NCBI GenBank assembly: GCA_920105625.2
Contig: OV050032.1
Span: 7,160,129-7,224,128 of the forward strand
Direction: 5' to 3'
Length of the DNA stretch: 64,000 nucleotides
Source: Clusia tigrina
Lineage: Eukaryota; Arthropoda; Insecta; Diptera; Clusiidae
Part shown: one piece after another, positions 40,209-52,600 of the stretch
Layout of the letters: each line of letters opens with the position of its first letter
Numbering within the stretch: position 1 is the first letter of the stretch
Made by a program: the position numbers and the translations under genes
The notes under the pieces: model-generated
The model's database searches: none
Told to the model about the DNA's origin: nothing
What the model saw: only the letters and a program-made list of their open reading frames with translations

Positions 40209-43200
40209 GCATGCATACATAAACGATTGAAAGCCTATTAAAGATCCATTTGCCTATGGTGGTAATATTGAAATAACAACAAGAGGTGTGAAATGCCACT
40301 AGACGGGATTCTCTCAGTAGATGTCAACTGCATTAAGCATGTGGCCTACTTCTCAGCTTCTCGACCAAATTTCGGTGTCATTAGTTGAAAGGCTTTTGCT
40401 TTGAAATGAGTGTGAAATGGGTGTCAAGTAATTTGACTGCCAGTCTCACTGAGTAGACTCAGCAATATGCATGCAGCCGCAACAATAGAGCGCCACTGGA
40501 CAGTTCCAACCGGAACTAGCGAGTATATTCAAATACGAAGTCACTTAGTGAGAACCGATCCACTTCAGTGCGGATATTGGTTGATCCACAGCTCAACTTT
40601 GCGAAGTGTTGAGAGCCCTGTTGTGGACATCCAGTCCATAGTCCTCTTACAATTGAGCGCCACTGGACAGTTCTAAGCGGAACTAGCGAGTATAGACATA
40701 TTTAGTGGAGAGAAACGATCCACTTCAGTGCGGAAATTGGTTTATCCACAGCTTAACTTTGAGGAGTGTTCAGAGCCCTGTTGTGGACATCCAGTCCATC
40801 ATTATCACCGGTTTCTTCATCGGCAAAAGCCTAATTCAGTTTTCTACCGAAACTCACTGGAATTTCGAATGCATCCCTGGTATGCATGATGGTATATTAA
40901 GCAATCATTAGAATGTTCTCGTACGAGTAACTGAAGAATGCTACACTTGAAGTGCTAAATGTCAGAGAGAATCGTGGTTTAAAACGAGCGACACAGAAAA
41001 CTGTTTTAAGTGGCATCCTCTTAAATCAGCACTTTAGTCATGTCGTTAGGATGTCTAAGCTCAAAGTCTGTTGGTCTGAGCTGAATCCGTCTCATCCATA
41101 TAAACTAGACGGGAGATTCTCAAGTAGCTTGGGCAAATTACACGATTATTTCATCACTACTTCCTTACCAAGAAGATATTCAGTGAAGCACAAAGTGGAA
41201 CTTCTACAGATGGATTCCATTACTTCCTTAAATATCATATTTTGTGAAGATGAAATTCGTCCACTGACAAATTTCACCCACACAAAATCTTGCTATTCAA
41301 AAATTAATAAATCAAAGTAGGCGAATCAGATTTTGATTCGTTTGTTTCTTTCTTTTGTATGAAACCAATTCTTAATCACGTTAAACTTTCAGTGGGATAA
41401 ATAGTTTTTTTTTTTTTTTAATATCCAAATATTTTATTGCAATCTGTTACATTCAATCACATTCAGCAATAATAACTTAAGACTAATTTTTGTATTTACT
41501 GTCTTTTATGGACTACACCCAGTGATGCAGCCATTGCCTATTAGCACAGGAGATCTGTTGTGGATTTTCTCTTCAGTCGGATGAAAGTGAAGGGGTTGGA
41601 AGTGAGTTCCGATATCAGTGGATTTGGGTGGACTAGGAGTCTCAGATTGTGCGAAGTAGAGAGCTTTTTTATTTCTTGAGCGACTGTAGGAACTTTGAGG
41701 TCACGATGGATTTGGTTGTTTGTGACATAATAGGGCGCGTTTACAATCATTCTTAGGGTCTTTGATTGGAATCTTTGAAGTATTTCAACATTGGAAGTTG
41801 CCGCAGTGCCCCACAGCTGAATACCGTATGTCCAAATTGGTTTTAAAATTGCTGAGTACAAGAGCAATTTGCTATCGATTGAGACTTTGGAGTTTCGATT
41901 GAAGAGCCAGTGTAGATTTCTGAGCTTTATACCGAGTGATTTTCGTTTTGTAAATATATGTGTTTTCCAAGTTAATCTTCTGTCGAGGTGCATCCCAAGG
42001 TATCTAGCCTCATTACATTGGGGTATATTTATGCCGTTGAGTTTAACGGGTGGGCAGGTGTTTCGTTTGAGAGTGAATGTAACCCGGACTGATTTTGTTT
42101 CGTTCAACTTGATTTTCCATTTTTTTAGCCAGTCAGTAATTTTGTTTAGCCCACTCTGGATTTTAGAGGAAGCTAAGTGTGGGAGAGTGTCAACAGCTAA
42201 GACAGCAGTGTCATCTGCAAAGGTACCTATGGTGACTCCTTCAGCTGATGGTAAGTCGTACGTGTGAAGTAGATAAAGTATTGGGCCCATGACACTTCCT
42301 TGGGGTACGCCTGCTGAGCTTTCATGGAGCTCAGATTGTTCCTCACCTTGCTGTACGAAAAAATATCTATTTGTAAGATAGGACTTGATTAACACATAGT
42401 AGTTAATGGGGAGTGTAGTTTTTATTTTGTAAAGCAAGCCATCGTGCCAAACGCGATCAAATGCTTGCGAGATGTCAAGAAACGCTGCTGTACAATATTT
42501 TGTATGTTCGAATGCAGTGTGTATATACTCAACAATCCTATGAACCTGTTCGATTGTGCTGTGTTTTTTCCTGAATCCAAATTGATGATTTGGAATTAGC
42601 TTTCGCACTTCTATAATTGGGAGTAGTCTTTTCAGGAAAAGGGTTTCCATGAGTTTAGAAGCAATCGGTAACAAGCTAATTGGGCGATACGATTCAACTT
42701 TATCAGCGCTTTTCCGGGTTTGAGAATCATTTTTAATTCTGACACTTTCCATTGGGGGAGGTATAAAGCCAGATGTTAGTACCGCGTTAAATAAGTAGGT
42801 AAGATATGTCACTCCTTCTTCTGGAAGTTGTTTTACTATTTTTCCAGTGATAAGGTCGTACCCAGGGGCTTTCTTAATATTTAGCTTATCAATAGCTGCT
42901 TTCACTTCAGATTTGGAAAATTTATGTATGGGTAGGTCCATCTGATGGGTATTACTCAGAACACTTTTCACTTCTTCTGTTACACATGCTGGGGGCTCGA
43001 TTTCATGTGGGGTAAAGACTTTTTTGAAGTGTCGGGCAAATGTGACTGCTCTTTCAAGGTCACTTTAGGCCCATTCGTTATTTTCCATTCGTAAAGCGGA
43101 ATGGAACATTGTGGGTCTCTTTAGATTCCTAGTTGCTTTCCAGAGAGAGTATTCTGTAGCAGCTGTTGCATCGAGATTACTGAGGTAATGATGGAGTTGG

Positions 43201-46200
43201 GTGTTTCGTTCGTTATTAAGGATCTCTTTAAGTTCTTTTGTAAGCGCATTTAATTTTTTCTTGGATTCTCTCAGGATGTCTAGTTTGTTGCCACTTTTTT
43301 CTTGCATATCGCTTTTCTCTCAGTTTTTCTTTTATAGGTTTGGAGATGTTCGTTGATTTTCGTTCATTCAGTGGGAGGGTGGAGTCCCACGCAGCTTGTT
43401 GCAGGCAGTTGTTGAAGTGTTCAACAGCCGCAATGATGTCTTCTTCAGATTTCAGTGATAGTTTTAAATCAATTGTGGAAGATACCATATATCGGAAGCG
43501 ATTCCAATCAGTTTTGTGATTATGTAAGCTACATTGACTGGGAAGAAGGGCAAGATTGTTGTTAAGCTCGACGAGAACTGGATAAATAGTGATTGAGAAT
43601 CTTTCATAAAGCAGAGAAAAGCAGAGTAAGAAAGACGGCAGAGTAAGAAACAAGGCAGAGCAACAAACAAGGCAGAGTAAGAACGAAGGCAGAGTCAGAA
43701 ACAAGCCAGAGTCAGAAACCAGGCAGAGTCAGAAACACGGCAGAGTAAGAAACAAGGCAGAGCAAGAAACAAGGCAGAGTAAGAAATAAGGCAGAGTAAC
43801 AAACAAGGCAGAGCAACAAACAAGGCAGATTAAGAAACAAGGCAGATTAAGAAACAAGGCAGAGTAAGAAACAAGGCAGAGTAAGAAACAAGGCAGAGTA
43901 ATAAACAAGGCAGATTAAGAAAGAAGGCAGAGTATGCAACAAGGCAGAGTAAGAAAGAAGGCAGAGTAAGAAACAAGGCAGAGTAAGAAACAAGGCAGAG
44001 TAATAAACAAGGCAGATTAAGAAAGAAGGCAGAGTATGCAACAAGGCTGAGTAACAAACAAACCAGAGTAACAAGCAAAGCAGAGTAACAAACGTCTAAA
44101 GAATCTAAGCAAGTTGGACTAAACCAGAGTACTGCTGTGAACCAGGAAGTTTTAATTCTATTGACGAACCTTGGAATGGCTGAGCTTTACCTCGGCTCCG
44201 AAAAAGGTCGTTACAATTGCCACATATTTTTTTTTTTTTGGTCTTCTTACAGACGAATCACCGCTTCACAACATTTGGCAACCTCAGCTTTAGAGTGTTT
44301 GGCACTGTACTTCAAGTGACGCTATTCATCGTAGTGGCTTTAGACGAAGAACAATGCTATCCATCTTGGCGAAATATGTGAAACTACAAGTATAGCTCCC
44401 TGGATCTTGACTCAAATATGTGTATGAAACGACAGAAAGTCTCTTCATAAACTGGAGTTCGCTTTTAATAGTAATAATACGAAGGCTCGATTCGATGTAT
44501 TCGTATACAATACGTTTAAGACCACTTCTAATTTATAAAAGTAGCATAGTGAGCTATAAATGGGGCAGGTATGTCGCTAACTACTAAAAGTATCCAAAAA
44601 GGTAAAGGTGGTACGACAAATGAAACACTATGAAAACAGATCTTCAGTGGAACAAATACTCCTATTGCTTGCTGGACTGACGTATGAATATGATTCGATC
44701 ATAGATCTGGAATTGTATTGTCCTTGGAGTTCTTCTCCAATATGCGAAGTTACTCAGAGTTTGCCTCAAGCCGTATTTTAATTTATCTCGATTGACTGAT
44801 GAAAGTTTTGACTTGTTCCTGATACTCGTATGGTATCGTTCGATTCACTGAGTTCCACAAAATACAATTCGAGAAATATTTCCCCTTAGAGCGATCCTAG
44901 TCTTGGAACACTCTTTATTGGGAAAATATGTGATATAATACGGAGTGTCAAGTGAGCGCCTTTAAGTCGTTCTATTCAACAGCTGAGCTGTTACACCCAC
45001 TGCCCACTCCAGTGATCGTGCGAGCAGTATGAACCAATTTCTTTGAGTGTGCCTTATAAATATGAGTATAAACGGCATTTCAAATATGAATCATGTTTTC
45101 GAATAAAAATTGCGACGCCATTTATCAGACGATGTATGCTTCTTCTGTATACATGTATCTATATACATGTATCTATATATATATGTATCTATATACTCGT
45201 ATATGTATATGACTGGGACAGAGAAATCTTCCGGGCATCGTCCAAAAGCTGCGCCATTGTACGGCATTAAACAAATATAGCCAAGAAAGTGAAGCAAACA
45301 GAAAGGAAAACCAGTCCCTAAGTGAATGTGTGCACAAGTCGCATGAAAACTCATAAATTGGCAGTTATAGCATGTATGGATATGTGTACACGCCGACAAT
45401 AGCAACAGCAACAGCAACAGTGACTGCCACGGCAGCAGCAACAATAGGAATAGAAACAAAGCGCCCGGCGAATAGGACTGAATTCAAATGTGTGGAGACC
45501 CATCGAGCCAAGGACTCACCGTCGCACCGTCGCACCGACTCACCGCATGCAACACTCCACTCATTGGATGTTGCATTGGCTTTGTGGGCATATTGTTCTT
45601 GTTGTTTTTCCTGCTGCCACTGCCGCTGCCGCTGCCGTTGCTGTTATTGTTGTTGTTTTCTTCGTTCACTTCTGCATCTTATGCTTGTAACATTTTATGG
45701 CAATTTCCGTTTTCGGCATTGTTGCCCCTTTGGCACTTGTTTTGCCAATTTTTCTCTTGTTTCTGTTATTTGTTGTTGTTGCTGCTTTTGCTGCTATTGT
45801 TGTTGTTATTGTTGTTGTTGGTGCCGGTGCTTTGGCAAATTTTATGCACAGTTTTATGGCCACTTAGAGCGGGCATTGTTGGAATTTGAAGAAATTTTTC
45901 AAATTTCATTTCCGATTGCCAGTCGAAAGCCATGCGCTGCTTGTTAAGTGCTGGGCTTTATTTTCCTTATTTGTGTTTGTGTTTGTGTTTGTGCTTGCTT
46001 TTGCTTTTGCATTTGCATTTGTATTTGTGTTGTTTTTGTTTTTGCAATTGTTGGCTTTTATTTTGGTTTCTTTGGTTTTGTCCCGTTTAATTTGTTTGGA
46101 ACAATTTTGCATAACATTTCAATTTACAATGGCTCTGTTCAACCCCTCCCTGCCTTTCATTGCAGATGGCGGACGCGGCGAGGTCTTCGAAACACATTTG

Positions 46201-46601
46201 CGCGGACCCGGTTTCGTAATGGAGCCGCCCGGTCGTGTGGAGTTCTCGAATTCGTCGGGCGGCTGGTTGGATTGCTCCGCCTCGGGCAGCCCACAGCCAA
46301 CCATAGACTGGGTGCATGTGGACGGCACGGCCGTCTCAGAAATTCACGGTGTCCGCCGTGTGCTGCGTAATGGGACGCTGGTGCTGTTGGCTTTTCCGGC
46401 AGCTGCCTATCACCAGGATGTCCACAATACCATTTATCGCTGTGTGGCCAGCAACAGCGTGGGACGCATTGTTTCGCGCGACGTACAAGTGCGAGCGGGT
46501 AAGTGCAGATGAGATGAGGGCGAGCGGGGGCGCTGTGCTGCGCGACTCTAGTTGACAAATGATGCAAATGATTGATTCGCTGTCGGACAAATTCTCAGTA
46601 C

Positions 46602-46635
<34 letters not shown>

Positions 46636-49600
46636 AAATTAGGTGCACACTCTTCGGCTATTTGACAGCAACAGAATCGCCTCTGGTTCAGTTATAAATT
46701 TAACGATGTCTTTGGCGAACTCAGCACAAGTGTTCTTCGCACTCCGATAGCCAACTGGTAGTAGCATAATTGCATTTGCAGTCTCAAGAGTGTACACAAA
46801 TATGTGTTTATATTTGAGTCTGCATATGTGTGAGTATGTGGGGCAGCTGGCATGCTCACCAAAGCATAAAATACACACACATGTGGCTTGCGACGACACT
46901 TTCCCATGCAAATCTATCCGAGTCGCCATTAATATTTAATAAAAATGTGTGCAAAGTACATTTTTCCCAATTAAATAATGCAAACAACATTGCATTAGCT
47001 CCGGGATTAGATAAACTACATTTTTAATGGGGTGTGTACACACAAACTCTCAGCGCGAATGATTTGCTCAAAGACCAACATTTTAGCAAAATTTGTGCAA
47101 TCAGCTTAGAAGGCCATCGTAGAAGATTTGCTCATATTGTCGTATTGGGGCGAAATGGACAGTAGCAAACTCCTGGACGACAATCCGCATGAACACTTTG
47201 TTGGTAATGTCCTCGCAAGATAAAACGTGCAATTTTATTGGGCTTTAGTTTGAAGTCTGATGAGTTGTTGGCTCTTCACTATAGTGAGAGCGATCGATTA
47301 ATATTCCGATTTGCAATGCGAATCCAGAGTAGAACCCATGCTCTCATATAGTTGGGGAGCATTAGTCCAGATTTCAGTAACTTAAGGGTATCAGCACCTT
47401 AGTATGTGTGATGAGGTAAGTACAAAAACCAAGTAGATTCAATTAGATTACATTTATTTAAGGCAAGATCTTAAGGAAAGATCTATTGTGATGCCCCTAT
47501 TTATTTGAAAGATGAGGATAGTCTCATCTACAGTGCTTCTGTCAGATAGGGTATTATACACCGCGACCTGGAAGATCTATTGTGATGCCCCTATTTATTT
47601 GAAAGATGAGGATAGTCTCATCTACAGTGCTTCTGTCAGATAGGGTATTATACACCGCGACCTGAAAGATCTATTGTGATGCCCCTATTTATTTGAAAGA
47701 TGAGGATAGTCTCATCTACAGTGCTTCTGTCAGATAGGGTATTATACACCGCGACCTGAAAGATCTATTGTGATGCCCCTATTTATTTGAAAGATGAGGA
47801 TAGTCTCATCTACAGTGCTTCTGTCAGGTTAATTTCCCACAGGAATTCATGTGTTTCGGAGGACTCAAGTTTAGGGATCTTGCTCATATCTAAGATATAT
47901 TCTCCCAAACACCTGAGTCTTTTGTGTGCTAATGGTCCGCAGTCTGTGATCAGGTGCACTGAGGTTTCGTCACTTTCTCCACAGAATCGACAGATGGCAT
48001 CTGAAGATAAACCCAACTTGTTCATATGGTAGTTGAGTCTACAATGCCCGCTTAGAATGCCTGTGATGATTCTTAATTTACTATGAGGCATGGTAATTAA
48101 CTCCTTAGCTCTTTAAGGATCAAAATCTCCCAGAAGATCTTTTGACTGTGCTAATCCCGGAACAGTTTTCTAGGCTAGGATTAAAATCTCCCTGCAGAAC
48201 TTTGGACTGTCTTATTCCCGGAAGAGTTTTCCAGGGTTGACTCCTTTTTGTATTTGTACACTTCTTCAGCAGACCTCCAATGGTTTTGTATGATAGTCCA
48301 CAGAAGGGTTCAGGGCCGTTGAAAGGAGAGGCCGCAGCCTCTCTAGCTAAGCTATCAGCCTTCTCATTTGCCTCTATTCCTATGTGGCCTGACCCACAGT
48401 AGAGTTAACTTGTTGATACTCGTACTGCCTAGGGAGCTCAGTTTCCCAATACACAATACTGCCTAGGCTCAGTCAGTTTCCCAATACAGTCCCATACAAG
48501 TTCTGACCTCACCAAGGGCGAGCTCAAACTCTTGAGTGCTGCTTGACTATCGGATGGTATCACAATGTTTTCCCCCCGATATTTCCCGTCAATGTTAATC
48601 TGGGCACATCTTTCAATATTGCGAATCTCCGCTTGAAAAACGCTTGGGAAAGAACCCACTGGTTGCCAGTAGTTGGTTCTAGGCCCACATACTGCTGCCC
48701 CAGTTCCGCCCAGTTTTTGTCTTAGATCCGCCTGAATACCATAAGAGGGATTTTTTTCTAATTTTATACGTCTCAGTTAGACCTTTCCATTCTTTTTTGC
48801 TACTCATCTTTGTACTGTATTTTGCATACTGAAGTGAGACAACAAGGTGGTCATATTTGATTGTACAAATCATTGGATTTTCGATTTGCCTCACGGGTTA
48901 ATTCAAGTTTAATAATACCCTGATATCTTTCGTTTGCTTGGATATGTTGTTGAAAACAGGAACAGGAGGAACATGTTGAACAAGAAGTTTCCAATGCTGG
49001 GCCTCTTATAATATTCTTTGCTTGGCTGATGCTGGTTTTCACAGCTAAGAGTTATGTCACATCATCAAGAAGCAATATTTTAAATATGATCCAACGCTGG
49101 ATTGCATAATCTGCCAATTAATATTTGAATTTGCTCTGCATTTATGTCATAAGAAGCTTGGCGTGTCCGTCAGTGGCATGGGAACTTCACTCTCACATTC
49201 TCGATACGCCACACACGAATTATGATGGTTAACAACAAAGTAGTGACGTAATTGAATTGAATACTTTCTGTAATGGCTAGACACGTGCTGACATTGCTGA
49301 GCATACTCGTAGCTACTTTTGGTCCAGTGTCCGCACACGTGCCACTCATCACCTGACAAAGACATAAGGCTGGCATAAAATGCAATTATCACCTTAACAT
49401 GATACGTCGTCTTCAGTACCATTTTCACCAACTCCCCCAATCTCAATCGGGTGTTGGTGTTCTAATGCTGGCAGCACCTTCCCGAGCCGTTTCTGTAAGA
49501 TGCCTAGTAACATGTTGCGAGGACAACACGAGGCTGGACATGTGTTTGGTGAGTACGCAATAAATGCGCTGTAATTCCGCCTCCCACACACGTATCGCAG

Positions 49601-52600
49601 GCATGCAGCAATTAAAGTGTCTGCTCTGGTTCTGTTTTAATTTTCCAGCTTCATGGAAATTATTGCACAACACAGCTGGTCGGGTCTGTTGTCCTTTCGT
49701 CCTTACGTGCTGTCAAGTGTGCCGTACTGCTTTATCTCTAATTGTCATTGTCAGCGTCTGAGTTTTTCTTGCGGCTGCACCGTGAATGAGGGGATGAGGT
49801 GGATGCAGCTGGGGTGGGGTATGTCGCACACATGTGCAGACGTACCAACCCAGACAAACAAAAATCAGTTTATTCACTTTAAAAATTGCTACTCGTATTT
49901 ATAATTTTTTATTTCTATTCTTCATTTTGCAGTGGTTGCGCAAGCTTACAAAGTGGACGTCGAGGTTCTATCTGCATCTAGGGGATGCACCGCCATTTTA
50001 CGTTGTGTGGTTCCAACGTTCGTGAAGGAATTGGTACGAGTGGTCTCGTGGGTTCATGAACCTGCTATCTACATTTATCCATCACTGCAAGGAGGTAATG
50101 TTGGTGTGGCCTGTTCGTGCTTCTTTGCTTGCTTGCTTGCTTGCTTTGCCTCGTTTCATTTCGTTTCGTATCGTTTTGGCTGGCGATGCCTTTTGCATTT
50201 GCGGTGGAACAGGCAACAATGTGCACACAAACACAAACACAAACACACACACACATAAACACATAAACACAGAAACACAGCCGCACATACATTCATTAAC
50301 ATTTATATGTGTGCCTGAGTTTGAGTTTGTGTTTGTTGCTGCATAATTAACATTGTCCTTTGTAATTTTTGCATGCTGCTTTTGTTGTTGCCAGTTTTGC
50401 ATTTAAAGTTAAACCAAAGCATTAAATTTTGTTTATTTTGTTGCAAAGCGTTTAAGTACAGTCCTGTGTGCTCTGCAGACGCACATGTGCATCTGTGAGT
50501 GTTTGTGTGTGCGTGCATGTTTGCTTTGTGGCAATTACATCTTAAATGGCTTGAATTGTATCATTTCAGATGGTAAATTTCATTTGCTGCCCACCGGCGA
50601 ATTGCTCATTCATAACCTGCAGGAAAGTGATGAATCACAATCGTTTCGTTGCCGTAGCATGCATCGCTTGACGCGTCAAGTTGTCGTAAGCTCACCGACA
50701 CGTCTCAGAATTAATTGTAAGTACCTTCAGGCAATCGCATAAGTACTCTCGTCGCATAGCAACACAGTTAATTGTTTCAGTAATTGTGAGTGTGTGCTCA
50801 AGAGTACTCAGCTAGTCCCTGAACCTCGTAGCAACGAGTTGTGTGTGTGTGTGTGTGAGTGTGTCCAGCAAATAACTGCACGTTCCCGATTAAGCAAGCA
50901 ATCCATACATTTGGGAAACTGCAAATTAGACCAAACATAATCCCGACTATCTCGCATGCACATCTGCTCACACGGCAGCATGTGCGGACACCCCATTTGG
51001 CCACGTGAGTCTGCGCTGATATCTGAATGGACCAATAAAACCCACCTTACGGAGTAAGTGAAACTTGTGTGGCACATCATCCAAATAGTGTTGCAGTGTA
51101 ATTGCCGTCTACACTATCACACCACACACGTTTGAACGAAATATCCTTGACTTGACGGAATTGTTTTGTGTTCACGGACACCTCTCCGACGAAACTTCGT
51201 GACCAACTTCTGTGCTTTCACTTTCAACTTTATATGCGAATGGTCACAGACACCTTTTCAGTGGAAGTAGAATATATTGTAAGTGGGTTAGGCCAGAGAA
51301 CCGTCGAAGAAGCAGGTCTCCAAGCACTAAAAGCTTGGAAATATTTGTAGGAAGGGGGAGATAGAGAGCTGTGCAAGGGAAGCTCCACCTTTTCGAACTT
51401 TGAAGTTTGTCCAGGGATTAGAAGTTTGTTTAGGGATGTACGTTGTCCATTCCCAAAACCATAATACGAGCCTCCTCATGCTGGCAAAGGCAGGACAAGG
51501 GCAGTGAAAATGCTATGTGCCACCCTGTTATTCCTCTAGGCAGGAGATGCAGTTCGTATGTTGCCTAAGGTCGCTATATGATGATCCCATGGAGTATGCC
51601 CCGTGATTACCCCCACCAATGATCGAAGATCCTGTTCTTCCTCGGTGAGGAATCTAGATGATGCCTTTAGTTGCCTACATTACGTCCCGTGATTACCTCC
51701 ACCAATGATCGAAGATCCTGTTCTTCCTCGGTGAGGAATCTAGATGATGCCTTTGGTCCCATGGGACTTGCCCAACCAATGATCGAAGATCTTTCCTTTG
51801 TAATGCTACAAGGAAATCTGCAACTCTCTTGTGTGGGCTCTCTAGGAAGCATTTGGTTGTTTTGCAGGCAACTGCAGGGCACCATGGGTCCTTCTGAATA
51901 TTATTTATATGGCCCTTGATCCAATCAATAGCCACTGCGAAACTCAATCAATAGCCCCTGCTAAACTCATACCGATAAAAGGCTCTGGTCCTATTGGAGT
52001 ACCCGCGGATAAAAAGTTTGCAGGTTCACCAGCTATTTCGTTCCACCGTCCACCACAGTGTCCCGGAACCCAAATAAGTTCAAGTATGTTCCACCTTGCG
52101 ACGAAATTAGATAGATATATAGATTTATTTAAGGCTGTTATACACCGTGACCTGAAAGATCTACTGTGATGCCCCCATTTATTTGAAAGATGAGGATAGT
52201 CTCTATCTATAAATCTTCTGTTAGGTTAATTTCCGACAGGAATTCATGTATTTTGGAGGAATCAAGTTGAGGGATCTTGCTGATGTCTAAGATATATTCT
52301 CCAAAACACCTGAGAAAACACCTTTTGTGTGCCAATGGTCCGCAGTCTGTGATCAGGTGCAGTGAGGTTTCGTCACTTTCTCCACAAAATCGACAGATAG
52401 CATCTGAAGATATACCCAACTTGTTCATAAGGTAGTTGAGTCTACAATGTCCGCTTAGAATGCCTGTGATGATTCTTAATTTACTCCGAGGCATGGTAAT
52501 TAACTCCTCAGCTCTTTTAGTATTAAAATTTTCCAGAAGACCTTTTGACTGTGCTAATCCCGGAAGAGTTTACCAGGTTTGACTTCTTCTAGCATCTGTA

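Larger units (their letters stand above)
41150..44215. repeat. interspersed repeat copy A, split by a Jockey-like insertion
   Basis: The parts 41235-41404 and 43590-44215 together match, in inverted orientation, the repeat at 55140-55775. They share GAATCAGATTTTGATTCG, GTATGAAACCAATTCTTAAT, a 17-bp minisatellite and GTTGGACTAAACCAGAG at the far end. Its outer limits are approximate and its class is unknown. Confidence 0.85.
14683..46165 (+). other. Dscam2 intron 1 (31.5 kb)
   Basis: The intron runs from donor GTATGT at 14683 to the acceptor TTCATTGCAG at 46165. It holds several decayed retrotransposons, one mariner, one Jockey-like element, many minisatellites and, on the - strand, an intact atlastin-like gene. 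Islands of non-repetitive DNA (about 21.3-22.6, 30.2-31.9, 34.7-36.0 and 38.6-40.1 kb) alternate with transposon-rich stretches. Confidence 0.8.

Noticed and set aside
45372..45947. Cys/Leu-rich 191-codon frame before Dscam2 exon 2
   Set aside because: Runs through TGTTGT/CAGCAA tracts and overlaps other open phases. No domain or splice support.
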